Assembly (NCBI RefSeq): GCF_005221385.1 | Contig: NZ_CP039903.1 | Location: forward strand, 2,989,647 to 3,053,646 | DNA length: 64,000 bases | Origin: Agrobacterium tumefaciens | GTDB taxonomy: Bacteria; Pseudomonadota; Alphaproteobacteria; Rhizobiales; Rhizobiaceae | Reading direction: 5' to 3' | In this document: piece after piece, positions 37,519-46,701 of the stretch | Layout of the letters: every line of letters begins with the position of its first letter | How positions within the stretch are numbered: the stretch's first letter is position 1 | Made by a program: the position numbers and the translations under genes | Notes under the pieces: generated by a model | What the model was told of the DNA's origin: nothing | The model's database searches: none | The model's input: the letters and a program-made list of their open reading frames with translations, nothing else

Positions 37519-37573
37519 GCCAAGGTTTTACAAATCAGCCAAGTTTTGCAAATCGGCCAAGTTTTGCAAATCG
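37519..37573. repeat. Short tandem repeat, 18-base unit
   Basis: Two perfect 18-base copies of GCCAAGTTTTGCAAATCG (37538-37555 and 37556-37573), preceded by a degenerate copy (37519-37537). It lies between the NDUFA9-like start and the DUF1330 stop. Confidence 0.85.
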
Positions 37574-37585
37574 GATTGAAGGTCG

Positions 37586-37873
37586 TCAAATTCCTTCAAC
37601 GATCATCATATCGGTATCGGCGATGTCCTGACGAATTTTGGCCGCAGCCTGGTATTCGGGGGAGTGGTAGCAATCGATGGCGTGTTGCACCGAGGGGAAC
37701 TCGATCACGACGTTGCGTCCGCGCGCCTTTCCTTCCAGTTCGGTCAAAGCGCCGCCCCGCGCGAGGAAATTGGCGCCAAACCGCTCGAAAGCGGGCTTCG
37801 CCGTCGCGACATAATCTTTATAGCGCTCGTTGTCGCGTACATCGACGTGGGCGATCCAATATCCCTTTGCCAT
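37586..37873 (-). CDS. DUF1330 domain protein
   Basis: 95-residue dimeric alpha-beta (ferredoxin-like) protein. MAKGYWIAHVDVRDNERYKDYV, then FLARGGALTELEGKARGRNVVIEFPSVQHAIDCYHSPEYQAA, the usual DUF1330 pattern. No enzymatic role is proven for the family. It lies just downstream of pyrF on the same strand (20-base gap) and is likely co-transcribed with it. Confidence 0.92.
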   Translation of the reverse strand: MAKGYWIAHVDVRDNERYKDYVATAKPAFERFGANFLARGGALTELEGKARGRNVVIEFPSVQHAIDCYHSPEYQAAAKIRQDIADTDMMIVEGI

Positions 37874-37893
37874 TTCATCTCCTCCTATTGTCG

Positions 37894-38601
37894 TTACTGA
37901 TTGGCCGGAAAGCTGGCGCGCAGCATGTCATCGAGAATGGCGCGGGCTGCCGCCTTCGGGTCTTCCGCCCTGACGATCGGACGGGCGACGACCAGATGGC
38001 TAGAGCCGGCCTTGATGGCATCGTAAGGCGTCATCACCCGCTTTTGGTCGCCGAGATCTGCTCCAGCCGGGCGAATGCCGGGGGTGACGACAGCGAGGTC
38101 CGGGCCGAGAATTTCGCGCACTGCCGTCGATTCCTCGGCCGAGCAGACGATGCCGCCCATGCCGGCCTCACGCGCCTGCTGCGCCCGGCGCAGCACCAGC
38201 GAACGGGCATCGGAGGCGTAACCGGCTTCCGCCAGATCGCTGTCGTCCATCGAGGTCAGCACGGTGACGCCGAGCAGGCAGAGACCGGAACCTTCGGCCG
38301 CCTTGACCGCGGCGCGCATGGCCTTCGGATAGGCGTGCAGGGTCAGCATCGACATGCCCATGCGGGCGATGTTTTCGACACCGGATGCGACGGTATTGTC
38401 GATATCAAGCAGCTTCATGTCGAGAAAGACCTTTTTGCCGCTCTGAACAAGGTCACGCGCAAATTCGAGACCGCCTGCGAATACCAGCTGATAACCGATC
38501 TTGTAGAAGAGAACCTCGTCGCCGATTTTCGAAACGATGTCTTCGGCCTGCTGCACAGTCGGAACGTCCAGCCCGACGATGAGTTTTTCGCGCGCGGTCA
38601 T
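37894..38601 (-). CDS. pyrF: Orotidine 5'-phosphate decarboxylase
   Basis: 235-residue TIM-barrel decarboxylase making UMP in de novo pyrimidine synthesis. N-terminal [17 protein letters not shown], catalytic [11 protein letters not shown] (D-x-K-x-x-D), [17 protein letters not shown] (phosphate loop) and the [11 protein letters not shown] strand. The longer frame's N-terminus overlaps the next gene and is not used. Followed by DUF1330 and preceded 4 bases away by the phosphatase-like gene. Confidence 0.97.
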   Translation of the reverse strand: MTAREKLIVGLDVPTVQQAEDIVSKIGDEVLFYKIGYQLVFAGGLEFARDLVQSGKKVFLDMKLLDIDNTVASGVENIARMGMSMLTLHAYPKAMRAAVKAAEGSGLCLLGVTVLTSMDDSDLAEAGYASDARSLVLRRAQQAREAGMGGIVCSAEESTAVREILGPDLAVVTPGIRPAGADLGDQKRVMTPYDAIKAGSSHLVVARPIVRAEDPKAAARAILDDMLRASFPANQ

Positions 38602-38605
38602 TGTC

Positions 38606-39202
38606 TTATCCCTGCCATGTTTCCATTGGCGTCCAGTCGCATGTGGGAGACGCGGCTGCAAGTGAAAACTCGGCGATGGGAAAGCGGAAAAGATTGCCGC
38701 CGCCCGGAGGCTGGTCCTTGGCGCGGCTGATGCCACGACCTTCAATATGGCATTTTAACAGCGTGCCCACGCCGCCATGGCCGACAAAGGCGATAGGCTG
38801 CTGTGGTTCGTGCCTGTCGAGAACAGCTTTGACCGCACCGATGATACGGGCCTGCGCGTCGATCGCTCTTTCCCAACCGTGAAAGCTCTCATCAGGGTGG
38901 GCAAAGAACCAGTCCGCCGCCTTTTCGAATTCCGGCGGCGGCAGGAAGCCGGTGGCGGACCGGTCGTTTTCATGCATCGCTTCGATAATCTCTATCGCCG
39001 CACCGGAGGTTTCCGCGAGGATACGGGCGGTTTCGATCGCCTTGGTTTCGGCGCTGGAAACGATGCGCCGCAATGCCCGCGCCCAGGGGAGGCGGCTTGC
39101 CTCCCGCGCCCGCTCGGCACCCCTGTCCGAAAGCCCCCAATCAGGAACGGGAACCATCGGATCGATCTTGACCTGAGGATGGGTGATATAAAGCGCGTGC
39201 AT
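38606..39202 (-). CDS. Histidine-phosphatase-superfamily protein with a variant active site
   Basis: 198 residues. Fold of the phosphoglycerate-mutase-like histidine phosphatases: [12 protein letters not shown] at the N-terminus in place of the usual [18 protein letters not shown] in place of SxxxRxxQTA, and [12 protein letters not shown] for the second His. The usual catalytic arginines are missing, so activity is uncertain. The start at 39202 has GAGG upstream. Its stop is 4 bases before the pyrF start. Confidence 0.87.
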   Translation of the reverse strand: MHALYITHPQVKIDPMVPVPDWGLSDRGAERAREASRLPWARALRRIVSSAETKAIETARILAETSGAAIEIIEAMHENDRSATGFLPPPEFEKAADWFFAHPDESFHGWERAIDAQARIIGAVKAVLDRHEPQQPIAFVGHGGVGTLLKCHIEGRGISRAKDQPPGGGNLFRFPIAEFSLAAASPTCDWTPMETWQG

Positions 39203-39297
39203 GAAACCGGTCCTCAAAGGCAATGGAAAGGGCAAACCAACACCCTAACCATCCGTCACGACCGGGAAATGACGGTCTTAGCCATTCTGTCGAATGG

Positions 39298-39891
39298 TCA
39301 GGCCCGCGTATAGGTCCACAATTGTGCCGGCGGAATATTGCGCACGATGAAATCGAAATGGCGGATGTGGTAGAGATGCGGCTGCGCGACGATCGGGGAA
39401 ATCGGACCGTAGGATATCTGCACCACGGGGCGGCCATGCGGCACGCGCTTCAGCAGTTCGTCAAGAAGCTTGATACGGGCGGCCATCGGGAAATTCAGCA
39501 TCGGCACGGCGGAAACGACGCTGTCGAACATCTGGTCCTTGTGTTCACCGAGTGTCGTATCGAGATCGAAGGCGTCGCCATTGACGAAATTGACGCCGGG
39601 GTAGCTCCGCAGCAGCTGACTATAGAAATCGGTCGAATATTCGATGGCCGTCAGGCTTTCCGGCTTGATGCCGCGCGCCAGAATGGCCTTGGTGATGACG
39701 CCCGTGCCCGGGCCGAGTTCGAGAACCGGCAGGCCGGAATGGGGATTGATGACACTCGCCATTTTTTTCGCCGTGATCGACGATGTCGGGACAATGGCGC
39801 CGACTTTTTTCGGTTGGCTCACCATGCCCTTGAAAAAGCGGATTTCTTCCTCAAATTTCTGCTCAAGGCGTTGCTTCAGGTTAAGTGCCAT
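39298..39891 (-). CDS. pmtA: Phosphatidylethanolamine N-methyltransferase
   Basis: 197-residue SAM-dependent methyltransferase of the Sinorhizobium/Agrobacterium PmtA type, converting phosphatidylethanolamine to phosphatidylcholine at the inner face of the membrane. SAM motif VLELGPGTGVITKAIL (about 62-77), AIEYSTDFYSQLL and the basic, amphipathic N-terminus (LNLKQRLEQKFEEEIRFFKGMV) that binds membrane. The start at 39891 has GAGGGGAATT before it. Confidence 0.94.
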   Translation of the reverse strand: MALNLKQRLEQKFEEEIRFFKGMVSQPKKVGAIVPTSSITAKKMASVINPHSGLPVLELGPGTGVITKAILARGIKPESLTAIEYSTDFYSQLLRSYPGVNFVNGDAFDLDTTLGEHKDQMFDSVVSAVPMLNFPMAARIKLLDELLKRVPHGRPVVQISYGPISPIVAQPHLYHIRHFDFIVRNIPPAQLWTYTRA

Positions 39892-40028
39892 AATTCCCCT
39901 CGGATACATTTTTGGTCATTGTCAAAAAACGGTTACGCACTGTTGATCTCATTTGGCGCAAAAACAAGGCAAAATGTCGTAACTGGAAAAATTCGCTTAT
40001 CGTTTGAAACACGCGGTAGCCGAATCAA

Positions 40029-40060
40029 AAAACGCCGGTGAAGCGATCCACCGGCGTTTT
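40029..40060 (-). terminator. dnaN terminator
   Basis: Arms AAAACGCCGGTG (40029-40040) and CACCGGCGTTTT (40049-40060), 8-base loop. On the minus strand a T-run follows, 27 bases after the dnaN stop. Confidence 0.9.
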
Positions 40061-40086
40061 TGATTGAATTGGCAAAAAACAGCCGT

Positions 40087-41205
40087 TTAAACGCGCATCG
40101 GCATCAGAACATAGAGTGCATCATCGCCGGCGGTGTCGCGAACGAGCGTCGGCGATCCGGCATCTGCCAGCAGAAAAATCGCATCTTCGCCGGATAGCTG
40201 CGAAGTGATGTCGAGGAGATATTTGGCATTGAAGCCGATTTCCATCGAATCATTGTCGTAACCAACGGCCACTTCTTCGGTAGCACTTCCCGAGTCGGGA
40301 TTGTTGACGGTCAGCGTCAACTGGCCGTCAGTTAGCGCCAGCTTCACGGCGCGGCCGCGCTCGGACGAAATCGTCGAGACACGATCCACGGCCCGCGCGA
40401 AGGTCTGGCAATCGACGCGCATTTCCTTGTCGTTGCCGGTGGGGATCACGCGCTGGTAATCCGGGAAGGTGCCGTCGATGAGCTTCGAGGTCAAAACCAC
40501 CGAACCGATGGTCAGGCGGATTTTGGCGTCCGAGACTTCTGCGGTGACTTCCAGTTCCGGATTGTCCATCAGCTTCTGCAATTCGCCGACGGTCTTGCGC
40601 GGAATGATGATGCCAGGCATGCCTTCGGAACCGGAGGGCGCATCCACATCGGCGCGCGCCAGACGGTGACCGTCCGTCGCGACAGCGCGCAGCTTCAGGT
40701 CGCCGCCGCTTTCGATGGTGTGGAAGAAGATGCCGTTCAGGTAATAACGCGTCTCTTCGGTCGAAATCGCAAACTGCGTCCGGTCGATCAGCATCTTTAG
40801 ATCGGTCGCCTTCAGTTTGAAAGTGTGGCTGAAGGTGCCGGCTGTCAGGTCAGGGAAATCGGTTTCCGGCAGGCATTGCAGCGAGAATTTCGAACGGCCG
40901 GAGGCAACCGTCATCGTGGAGCCATCAGGGTTGGTGGCCAGAAGCACCTCGGAACCGTCAGGCAGCTTGCGCACGATTTCATAAAGCAGGTGCGCCGGCA
41001 CGGTGGTGGCGCCCGCCTGTTCCACCATGGCTGGTGTTGCTTCGGTGATTTCGAGGTCGAGGTCGGTCGCCTTCATGTCCAGATTGGCGCCGGATGCGCG
41101 AAGCAGGACGTTGGACAGGATCGGGATGGTGTTACGACGCTCGACAACCCTGTGCACGTGGTTCAGCGATTTAAGAAGGTTCGACCGCTCAAGAGTAATA
41201 CGCAT
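40087..41205 (-). CDS. dnaN: DNA polymerase III beta sliding clamp
   Basis: 372-residue ring-forming processivity clamp of the replicase. Three clamp domains (about 1-120, 128-248 and 250-372); MRITLERSNLLKSLNHVHRVVERRNTIPILSNVLL is the family N-terminus and the C-terminus ends in the LMPMRV hydrophobic-pocket motif. Start at 41205, since the longer frame's extra residues are not conserved. Away from dnaA, as usual in rhizobia. Followed by a terminator. Confidence 0.97.
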   Translation of the reverse strand: MRITLERSNLLKSLNHVHRVVERRNTIPILSNVLLRASGANLDMKATDLDLEITEATPAMVEQAGATTVPAHLLYEIVRKLPDGSEVLLATNPDGSTMTVASGRSKFSLQCLPETDFPDLTAGTFSHTFKLKATDLKMLIDRTQFAISTEETRYYLNGIFFHTIESGGDLKLRAVATDGHRLARADVDAPSGSEGMPGIIIPRKTVGELQKLMDNPELEVTAEVSDAKIRLTIGSVVLTSKLIDGTFPDYQRVIPTGNDKEMRVDCQTFARAVDRVSTISSERGRAVKLALTDGQLTLTVNNPDSGSATEEVAVGYDNDSMEIGFNAKYLLDITSQLSGEDAIFLLADAGSPTLVRDTAGDDALYVLMPMRV

Positions 41206-41472
41206 GGACGCTACCGCTTTCAACCGTTGCGAACCGGCCACCGCCGGATCGGCAAGAAGAGTCTTGACCGGCAAAAAGCCGGATAATGTGGACGGGCAAA
41301 ATGGCAGAGTTATTGCAGAAAATGCAAGAGCCGAGTGCGTCTGCTTCCGCTCATTTTGCTGCTATACAGCATGATCCACAGGCTGGAACCGTCCATGGAC
41401 CTTGTTCGCCGGTTTTCTATTGCCCATAAAGGAGGAAAAACCGGAGCGACCGGCCGGCAATAATCGGCCAGA

Positions 41473-42414
41473 ATGATTGGAAGCCGTGTGACGGAAGAAC
41501 TATCGAACATCGATGCCAGACAGGCAACAAGGGAATTCAGGATCGGTACCGCCACCATTCCGGCACGGCCGCTGGAACCGGCGCTCTATCTTGTGGCCAC
41601 CCCCATCGGCAATCTCGGCGATATTACCATCCGTGCGCTGGAGACGCTGGCTTCGGCGGATGTTCTCGCCTGCGAGGATACCCGCGTCACCCGTATCCTG
41701 CTTGAACGCTACGGCATTCGTACGCGGCCACTCGCCTATCACGAGCACAATGCGAACGAAGCGGGGCCGAAGCTCATCGCCGCCCTGGAAGCCGGAAAAT
41801 CCGTGGCACTGGTATCGGATGCCGGAACGCCGCTCGTTTCCGATCCCGGTTATCGTCTTGGTCAGCTGGCACTTGAGGCAGGCCATCGCGTTGTGCCGGT
41901 ACCGGGCGCATCGGCGCCGCTTGCCGCCCTTGTCGGATCGGGCATGCCGAGCGATGCCTTTCTATTTGCAGGTTTCCTGCCGGTGAAGGACCGCGGCAAG
42001 CGGGATCGTTTTGCCGAACTTGCGAAAATCCCCGCCACTTTGATCTTCTTTGAATCGCCGCGCCGCATCGGCAGCTCCCTCAAGGTGGCGTCGGAAGTGC
42101 TTGGCCGCGACCGGCGCGCTGTGGTCTGCCGCGAGCTGACCAAGACTTTCGAGGAATTCCGGCGAGGCACGCTCAGCGAGCTTGCCGATTATTATGACGA
42201 GGATCGTGTGGTGAAGGGCGAGATCGTGCTGCTGATCGAGCCGCCCTCCTATGACGAAATTCCCGATATCGAGGATGTCGAAAAGCTCCTTAAGGATCTG
42301 GTCGCGACCATGCCTGCAGCCAAGGCCGCGGGCGAGGCATCGAAACTGACCGGCCTGCCACGCAAGGAGCTTTATCAACGCCTGCTGGATATGAAGGACA
42401 GGGATGGCGGCTGA
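41473..42414 (+). CDS. rsmI: 16S rRNA 2'-O-ribose C1402 methyltransferase
   Basis: 313-residue SAM-dependent enzyme methylating C1402 of 16S rRNA. Tetrapyrrole-methylase fold: [55 protein letters not shown] and [16 protein letters not shown]. The C-terminal HTH-like tail ends [16 protein letters not shown]. The first ~20 residues are less conserved, so a GTG at 41488 is also possible. It overlaps the YraN-type gene by 11 bases. Confidence 0.96.
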   Translation: MIGSRVTEELSNIDARQATREFRIGTATIPARPLEPALYLVATPIGNLGDITIRALETLASADVLACEDTRVTRILLERYGIRTRPLAYHEHNANEAGPKLIAALEAGKSVALVSDAGTPLVSDPGYRLGQLALEAGHRVVPVPGASAPLAALVGSGMPSDAFLFAGFLPVKDRGKRDRFAELAKIPATLIFFESPRRIGSSLKVASEVLGRDRRAVVCRELTKTFEEFRRGTLSELADYYDEDRVVKGEIVLLIEPPSYDEIPDIEDVEKLLKDLVATMPAAKAAGEASKLTGLPRKELYQRLLDMKDRDGG

Positions 42415-42772
42415 CGCGCGAAGGAACAAAAGACGCAAGGCCGAGCGGCGCGGCCACACGGCGGAATATTGGGCCGCACTCTATCTGCTGGTGAAGGGAT
42501 ATCGCATCCTCGCCATTCGTTATCGTACCCGGTTGGGGGAAATCGACCTCATCGCCCGCAAGCGGGATGTCGTTGCGATCATCGAGGTCAAGGCGCGATC
42601 TTCCGGGCTGGGGGCTATCGATGCGGTCGGCTCGCGTTCGCAGCAGCGCATCCGCGCCGCCGCCGATCTCTGGCTCTCCCGTCGCGGTGATGCTGCCCGG
42701 TTTTCACTGCGCTTCGATATCGTCGCCATTCTGCCGCGACGCCTGCCGCAGCATTTCATCGACGCGTTTTGA
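42404..42772 (+). CDS. UPF0102/YraN-family nuclease-like protein
   Basis: 122-residue PD-(D/E)xK-fold protein. [30 protein letters not shown]: the sequence here is [22 protein letters not shown], holding E, D and E-x-K metal/nuclease residues. It is typically adjacent to rsmI, as here with an 11-base overlap. Suggested to act on DNA or RNA ends; no proven role. Confidence 0.93.
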   Translation: MAADARRNKRRKAERRGHTAEYWAALYLLVKGYRILAIRYRTRLGEIDLIARKRDVVAIIEVKARSSGLGAIDAVGSRSQQRIRAAADLWLSRRGDAARFSLRFDIVAILPRRLPQHFIDAF

Positions 42773-42787
42773 GGGGGAGGGAAGGCA

Positions 42788-43348
42788 ATGTCCAGCGAGC
42801 GCGAAAAAATGGCCGCGGGCGAATGGTATAGCTGCATGGATGCCGAACTGGATGGGCTGCGCCTGCGCGCGCGCCGGGCCGTTCACCAGCACAATGCCGC
42901 GCTGCCGGATGAGCGCGGAGCCATGGCGCCGCTGCTGCACGCCCTCTTCGCCTCTGTCGCGGAAGGCGCATTTATCGAAGCCCCGTTTCATTGCGCTTAC
43001 GGCTTCAACATCACGCTGGGCAGGAATGTCTATCTGAATACCAGCTGCGTCATTCTCGATTCCGCCAGGGTGGTGATCGGCGATGGGGCAATGCTCGGTC
43101 CGGCCGTGCAGATCTATTGTGCTGAACACCATCTGGACCCGGTTCCGCGCGCGCAAGGCATTGAAATCGCAAAGCCGGTGACAATCGGCCGTGATGTCTG
43201 GATTGGCGGCGGCGCAATCCTGCTGGCCGGCATTACCATTGGTGATGGGGCGATCGTCGGTGCCGGTTCGGTGGTGACGCGGGATGTGCCGCCGGGCGCG
43301 ACGGTGGTGGGAAATCCGGCCCGTCCGATAAAGCGCAAGGACGCCTGA
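42788..43348 (+). CDS. maa: Sugar O-acetyltransferase (maltose/galactoside/NodL type)
   Basis: 186-residue trimeric left-handed beta-helix acetyltransferase. [30 protein letters not shown] is the Maa N-terminal domain, [38 protein letters not shown] includes the catalytic His, and [49 protein letters not shown] is the hexapeptide region. Sugar acceptor unknown; NodL of rhizobia is a relative. Follows the YraN gene closely (15-base gap). Confidence 0.92.
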   Translation: MSSEREKMAAGEWYSCMDAELDGLRLRARRAVHQHNAALPDERGAMAPLLHALFASVAEGAFIEAPFHCAYGFNITLGRNVYLNTSCVILDSARVVIGDGAMLGPAVQIYCAEHHLDPVPRAQGIEIAKPVTIGRDVWIGGGAILLAGITIGDGAIVGAGSVVTRDVPPGATVVGNPARPIKRKDA

Positions 43349-43387
43349 GACATCGATTTTTGAAAGAACGGAGTTCATTAACAGGCG

Positions 43388-43427
43388 CCGTAACAAATCT
43401 GACATGAAACTGTTAAAGAGGCGTCAT
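43388..43427 (+). promoter_or_regulatory. PHO box upstream of ugpB
   Basis: Four 7-base units spaced every 11 bases: CCGTAAC, CTGACAT, CTGTTAA and GCGTCAT (starts 43388, 43399, 43410 and 43421), matching the PhoB unit CTGTCAT at 4-6 of 7 positions, with AT-rich linkers. This suggests phosphate-starvation induction of ugp. Confidence 0.75.
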
Positions 43428-43480
43428 GGAACCCCTCTATTCGCATCCTCATCCCAATAAATGGTGGAGAGGATTTAGTA

Positions 43481-44779
43481 ATGTTGAAGAAGATTTCCAT
43501 GGCCGCAGTGGCGGTCAGCATTTCGGCAACGTCTTCCATGGCTGCGACCAACATCACCTGGTGGCACGGTATGGGCGGCCGTAACGGCGAAGTCATCAAC
43601 GAAGTTTCCCAGAAGTTCAACGAAGCCCAGAAGGAATGCGCTCTGACGCCGGTTTCCAAGGGTTCTTACGAAGAAGCACTGGCCAGCGGCATCGCCGCCT
43701 TCCGTTCCGGCGAACAGCCGAACATCCTCCAGGTTTTCGATGCCGGCGCTGCCACCATCATCAACGCCAAGGGTGCGGTCATTCCTGCGGAAGACCTCAT
43801 CAACAAGGCCGGTTACAAATTCGACCGCGAAGCCTTCATCAACGGCGTGCGTTATTTCTACGCTGCAGCTGATGGCAAGTTCGTCGGCATGCCGTTCAAC
43901 TCCTCTGCTCCGATCATGTATGTCAACGACGAAGCCCTGAAAAAGGCCGGCGTCGAAGCACCGAAAACCTGGGAAGAGTTCGAACAGGTTGCGCCGAAGC
44001 TGAAAGAAGCCGGTTACATCCCGCTCGTCCAGTCGCAGCTGACCTGGCAGTTCACGGAGAACTTCTTCTCCCGCAACAACATCCAGTTCGCCACCAACAA
44101 TAACGGCTACGACAGTGTCACCGACACCAAGCTGAAGCTTACCGATCCGAACCTCGTCATGATGTTCGACAAGCTGAAGGACTGGAAGGACAAGGGCCTG
44201 TTCGCGTATTACGGCGCCGGCTGGAACGACAACCAGAAGCCGTTTGAAGAAGGCAAGGTCGCTTTCTGGATCGGTTCTTCCGGTTCGTTCGGTGGCCTGC
44301 AGAAGACGGCAACCATGCCGTTCTCGGCAACCTTCCTTCCCTACTGGGGCTCGATCAAGGGCGCTGGCACCAACTCCTTCATCGGCGGCGCTGCTCTCTT
44401 CGCAATGTCCGGCAAGTCCGAAGCCGAAAACAAGTGCGTGGCTGACTTCTTCCAGTTCCTGACCTCGCCGGAAATCCAGGTCTTCTATCATAAGGCAACC
44501 GGTTACGTCGCCATCACCAAGGCCGCTTACGAAAAGGCGAAGGCTGAAGGCTTCTACAAGGAAAAGCCGGTCGCCGAAGTCGGCATCCAGCAGCTGTCGC
44601 TGCCGGGCGGCGAATGGTCCAAGGGTTATCGCCTCGGCTTCTACCCGCAGATCCGCGCCGTCATGGAACGCGAATATAACCGCATTTTCTCCGGCGAAGT
44701 TACGCCGAAGGACGCCTTCGACATCATCGAGAAGGAAGGTAACGACCTTCTGGCCCGTTTCGCCAAGACGGCCGGCTGA
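43481..44779 (+). CDS. ugpB: sn-Glycerol-3-phosphate ABC transporter substrate-binding protein
   Basis: 432-residue periplasmic binding protein for sn-glycerol-3-phosphate. Signal peptide 1-21 (ending SMAA). It aligns by eye with UgpB features: ITWWHGMGGRNGEVINEV, KGSYEEALASGIAAFRSGEQPNILQVFDAGAATI, GKFVGMPFNSSAPIMYVN, WIGSSGSFGG and HKATGYVAITKAAYEKA. First gene of the ugpBAEC operon; a tandem PHO box lies about 55 bases before the start. It may also bind glycerophosphodiesters. Confidence 0.95.
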   Translation: MLKKISMAAVAVSISATSSMAATNITWWHGMGGRNGEVINEVSQKFNEAQKECALTPVSKGSYEEALASGIAAFRSGEQPNILQVFDAGAATIINAKGAVIPAEDLINKAGYKFDREAFINGVRYFYAAADGKFVGMPFNSSAPIMYVNDEALKKAGVEAPKTWEEFEQVAPKLKEAGYIPLVQSQLTWQFTENFFSRNNIQFATNNNGYDSVTDTKLKLTDPNLVMMFDKLKDWKDKGLFAYYGAGWNDNQKPFEEGKVAFWIGSSGSFGGLQKTATMPFSATFLPYWGSIKGAGTNSFIGGAALFAMSGKSEAENKCVADFFQFLTSPEIQVFYHKATGYVAITKAAYEKAKAEGFYKEKPVAEVGIQQLSLPGGEWSKGYRLGFYPQIRAVMEREYNRIFSGEVTPKDAFDIIEKEGNDLLARFAKTAG

Positions 44780-44808
44780 TCGATCTTTTCGAAACCAATG
44801 ATCGTTGT

Positions 44809-44839
44809 CGAGCCTCCTTTCCGACGGAAGGGAGGCTCG
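44809..44839 (+). promoter_or_regulatory. Intercistronic hairpin between ugpB and ugpA
   Basis: A 14-base-pair stem formed by CGAGCCTCCTTTCC and GGAAGGGAGGCTCG with a 3-base loop and no T-run. It most likely stabilises the ugpB message or partly limits read-through, allowing more binding protein than permease. Confidence 0.7.
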
Positions 44840-44862
44840 CTTCTGGATAAGGAGGCGCAAGC

Positions 44863-45837
44863 GTGGCCTATACATCGTCTCAACCGCGTCTGGCCCGGTT
44901 TTTATCCGGCTGGTCCGCCAAGACTGGAAAACCCGCCAGGCCAGCTGAAGCCGGCATGAAGCGCGTACAGTTCTCCTCGTCCTTCGTACCCTACCTGTTT
45001 CTGGCGCCGCAGCTTGCGGTGATTTTCATCTTTTTCTACTGGCCGTCCGTCCAGGCCATTCAGTCTTCGTTTTATCTCGAAGACCCTTTCGGCTTCGGGG
45101 CCTCATTCGTGGGCTTCGCCAATTATTCGGACGCGATATTCAATCCGGAATATCTCAACATTGCCAAATTCACGGTCGTTTTCACCGTGCTGGTGACCTT
45201 CTTTTCACTGGCGCTCGGCCTCTTGCTGGCCGTCAAGGCGGATGCGGTCATTCGCGGCAGTTCGACCTACAAGACGTTGCTGATCTCCGTTTATGCCATC
45301 GCGCCGCCGGTCGCGGGCCTCATCGGCATGATGTTTTTCGACCAGCATATCGGCCCCTTCGTCAAGATGGCGGCGTTTTTCGGCTGGGACATGAAGGTCG
45401 GCCTTAATTATTTCGACACGGCCTTTGCCATGGTCGTCGTCGCCGTGTGGAAGCAGATCCCTTATAATTTCATCTTCTTCCTGTCCGGGCTTCAGGGTGT
45501 GTCCGTCGCTGTGCGTGAGGCCGCCGCCATCGATTGCCGCTCCGGCTTTCGCCGGTTCTGGACGGTCATCATGCCGCTTCTGGCGCCCACCGCCTTCTTC
45601 CTGCTGATCATCAACATCACCTATTCCCTGTTCGATACGTTCGGCGTCATCGACGTGATGGTGAAGGACAAGGCGGCCAACAACCCCATCACGCTGGTCT
45701 ACAAGGTGTTTCTTGACGGTTTCCGCGGCAATGACATCGGTGGTTCTTCGGCCCAGTCCGTCATTCTGATGCTGGTCGTCTTCGTCCTCACCATCATCCA
45801 GTTCCGCTTCATCGAGAAGCGCATCCATTACAATTGA
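44863..45837 (+). CDS. ugpA: Glycerol-3-phosphate ABC transporter permease UgpA
   Basis: 324-residue inner-membrane permease with six core helices (about 45-315). The EAA loop is REAAAIDCRSGFRRFWTVIMPLLAP (about 225). The ~35-residue basic N-terminal extension is longer than in E. coli UgpA; the reading frame begins at GTG 44863 (shown as M), with GGAGG 9 bases before it. An internal ATG at 44956 (MKRVQFSSSFVPY) would give a more usual length. Confidence 0.93.
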   Translation: MAYTSSQPRLARFLSGWSAKTGKPARPAEAGMKRVQFSSSFVPYLFLAPQLAVIFIFFYWPSVQAIQSSFYLEDPFGFGASFVGFANYSDAIFNPEYLNIAKFTVVFTVLVTFFSLALGLLLAVKADAVIRGSSTYKTLLISVYAIAPPVAGLIGMMFFDQHIGPFVKMAAFFGWDMKVGLNYFDTAFAMVVVAVWKQIPYNFIFFLSGLQGVSVAVREAAAIDCRSGFRRFWTVIMPLLAPTAFFLLIINITYSLFDTFGVIDVMVKDKAANNPITLVYKVFLDGFRGNDIGGSSAQSVILMLVVFVLTIIQFRFIEKRIHYN

Positions 45838-45848
45838 GGGAAAAGACG

Positions 45849-46691
45849 ATGTACAAGACAAAACCCCTCGACCATCTGGTGCTGATAACCGGCGCGCTGT
45901 TCCTGATACTGCCCGTTGTCGTGGCTTTCATGACCTCCACGCACACGGCGGCGGAAATCCATCGCACCGGTCTGGCGATCGTTCCGGGCGACAATTTCGT
46001 CGAAACCTATGAAAAGGTCCTGAACCAGAAGGGCGGCTTCACCGGGCAGATCACCGGCCTCAACATGGTGCTCAATTCGCTGATCCTCGGCATTGGTTTT
46101 GCCGTGGGCAAGATCGTCCTGTCGATGACGGCGGCCTATGCGATCGTCTATTTCCGCTTCCGCTTTGCCACACTCGCCTTCTGGATCATTTTCACGACGC
46201 TGCTCTTGCCGCTCGAAGTGCGCATCATGCCGTCCTATGAGGTGATGAGCAAACTTGGCCTGTTGAACTCCTATACCGGCTTGATCGTGCCGCTTCTGGC
46301 GTCTGCGACGGGCACCTTCTATTTCCGGCAGTTCTTCAAATCCATTCCGGAAGAACTGCTGGAGGCCGCCCGCATCGACGGGGCAGGGCCGTTCAAATTC
46401 TTCATCGATGTCATCATCCCGCTGTCACGCACCATGATGGCGGCGATCTTCATCATCATGTTCGTTTATGGCTGGAACCAGTATCTCTGGCCGATGCTGA
46501 TGACGACGGATGAAAGTTTCTTCACCCTGATGCGTGGCATCAAGTCGATCCTGCAGGTCTGGGTCGGTTCGCAAATTCCCGATTACAACGAAGCTTTCGC
46601 ACTCGCCGTTCTGGCCATGCTGCCGCCGGTGCTGATCGTCATCGTATTCCAGCGCTGGTTCATCAAGGGCCTCACCGAGAGCGATAAATAA
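45849..46691 (+). CDS. ugpE: Glycerol-3-phosphate ABC transporter permease UgpE
   Basis: 280-residue inner-membrane permease, six helices, pairing with UgpA. EAA loop [26 protein letters not shown] (about 185). The start at 45849 has GAGGG 8 bases upstream, 12 bases after the ugpA stop. C-terminal [13 protein letters not shown] is typical of MalG-like permeases. Confidence 0.95.
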   Translation: MYKTKPLDHLVLITGALFLILPVVVAFMTSTHTAAEIHRTGLAIVPGDNFVETYEKVLNQKGGFTGQITGLNMVLNSLILGIGFAVGKIVLSMTAAYAIVYFRFRFATLAFWIIFTTLLLPLEVRIMPSYEVMSKLGLLNSYTGLIVPLLASATGTFYFRQFFKSIPEELLEAARIDGAGPFKFFIDVIIPLSRTMMAAIFIIMFVYGWNQYLWPMLMTTDESFFTLMRGIKSILQVWVGSQIPDYNEAFALAVLAMLPPVLIVIVFQRWFIKGLTESDK

Positions 46692-46701
46692 GGAGACCGA
46701 A

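Noticed and set aside
37519..37573. CRISPR array
   Set aside because: Tandem units have no spacers between them and no cas genes are near.
43475..44875. 466-codon minus-strand ORF
   Set aside because: Mirror of ugpB; no domain features or ribosome-binding site.
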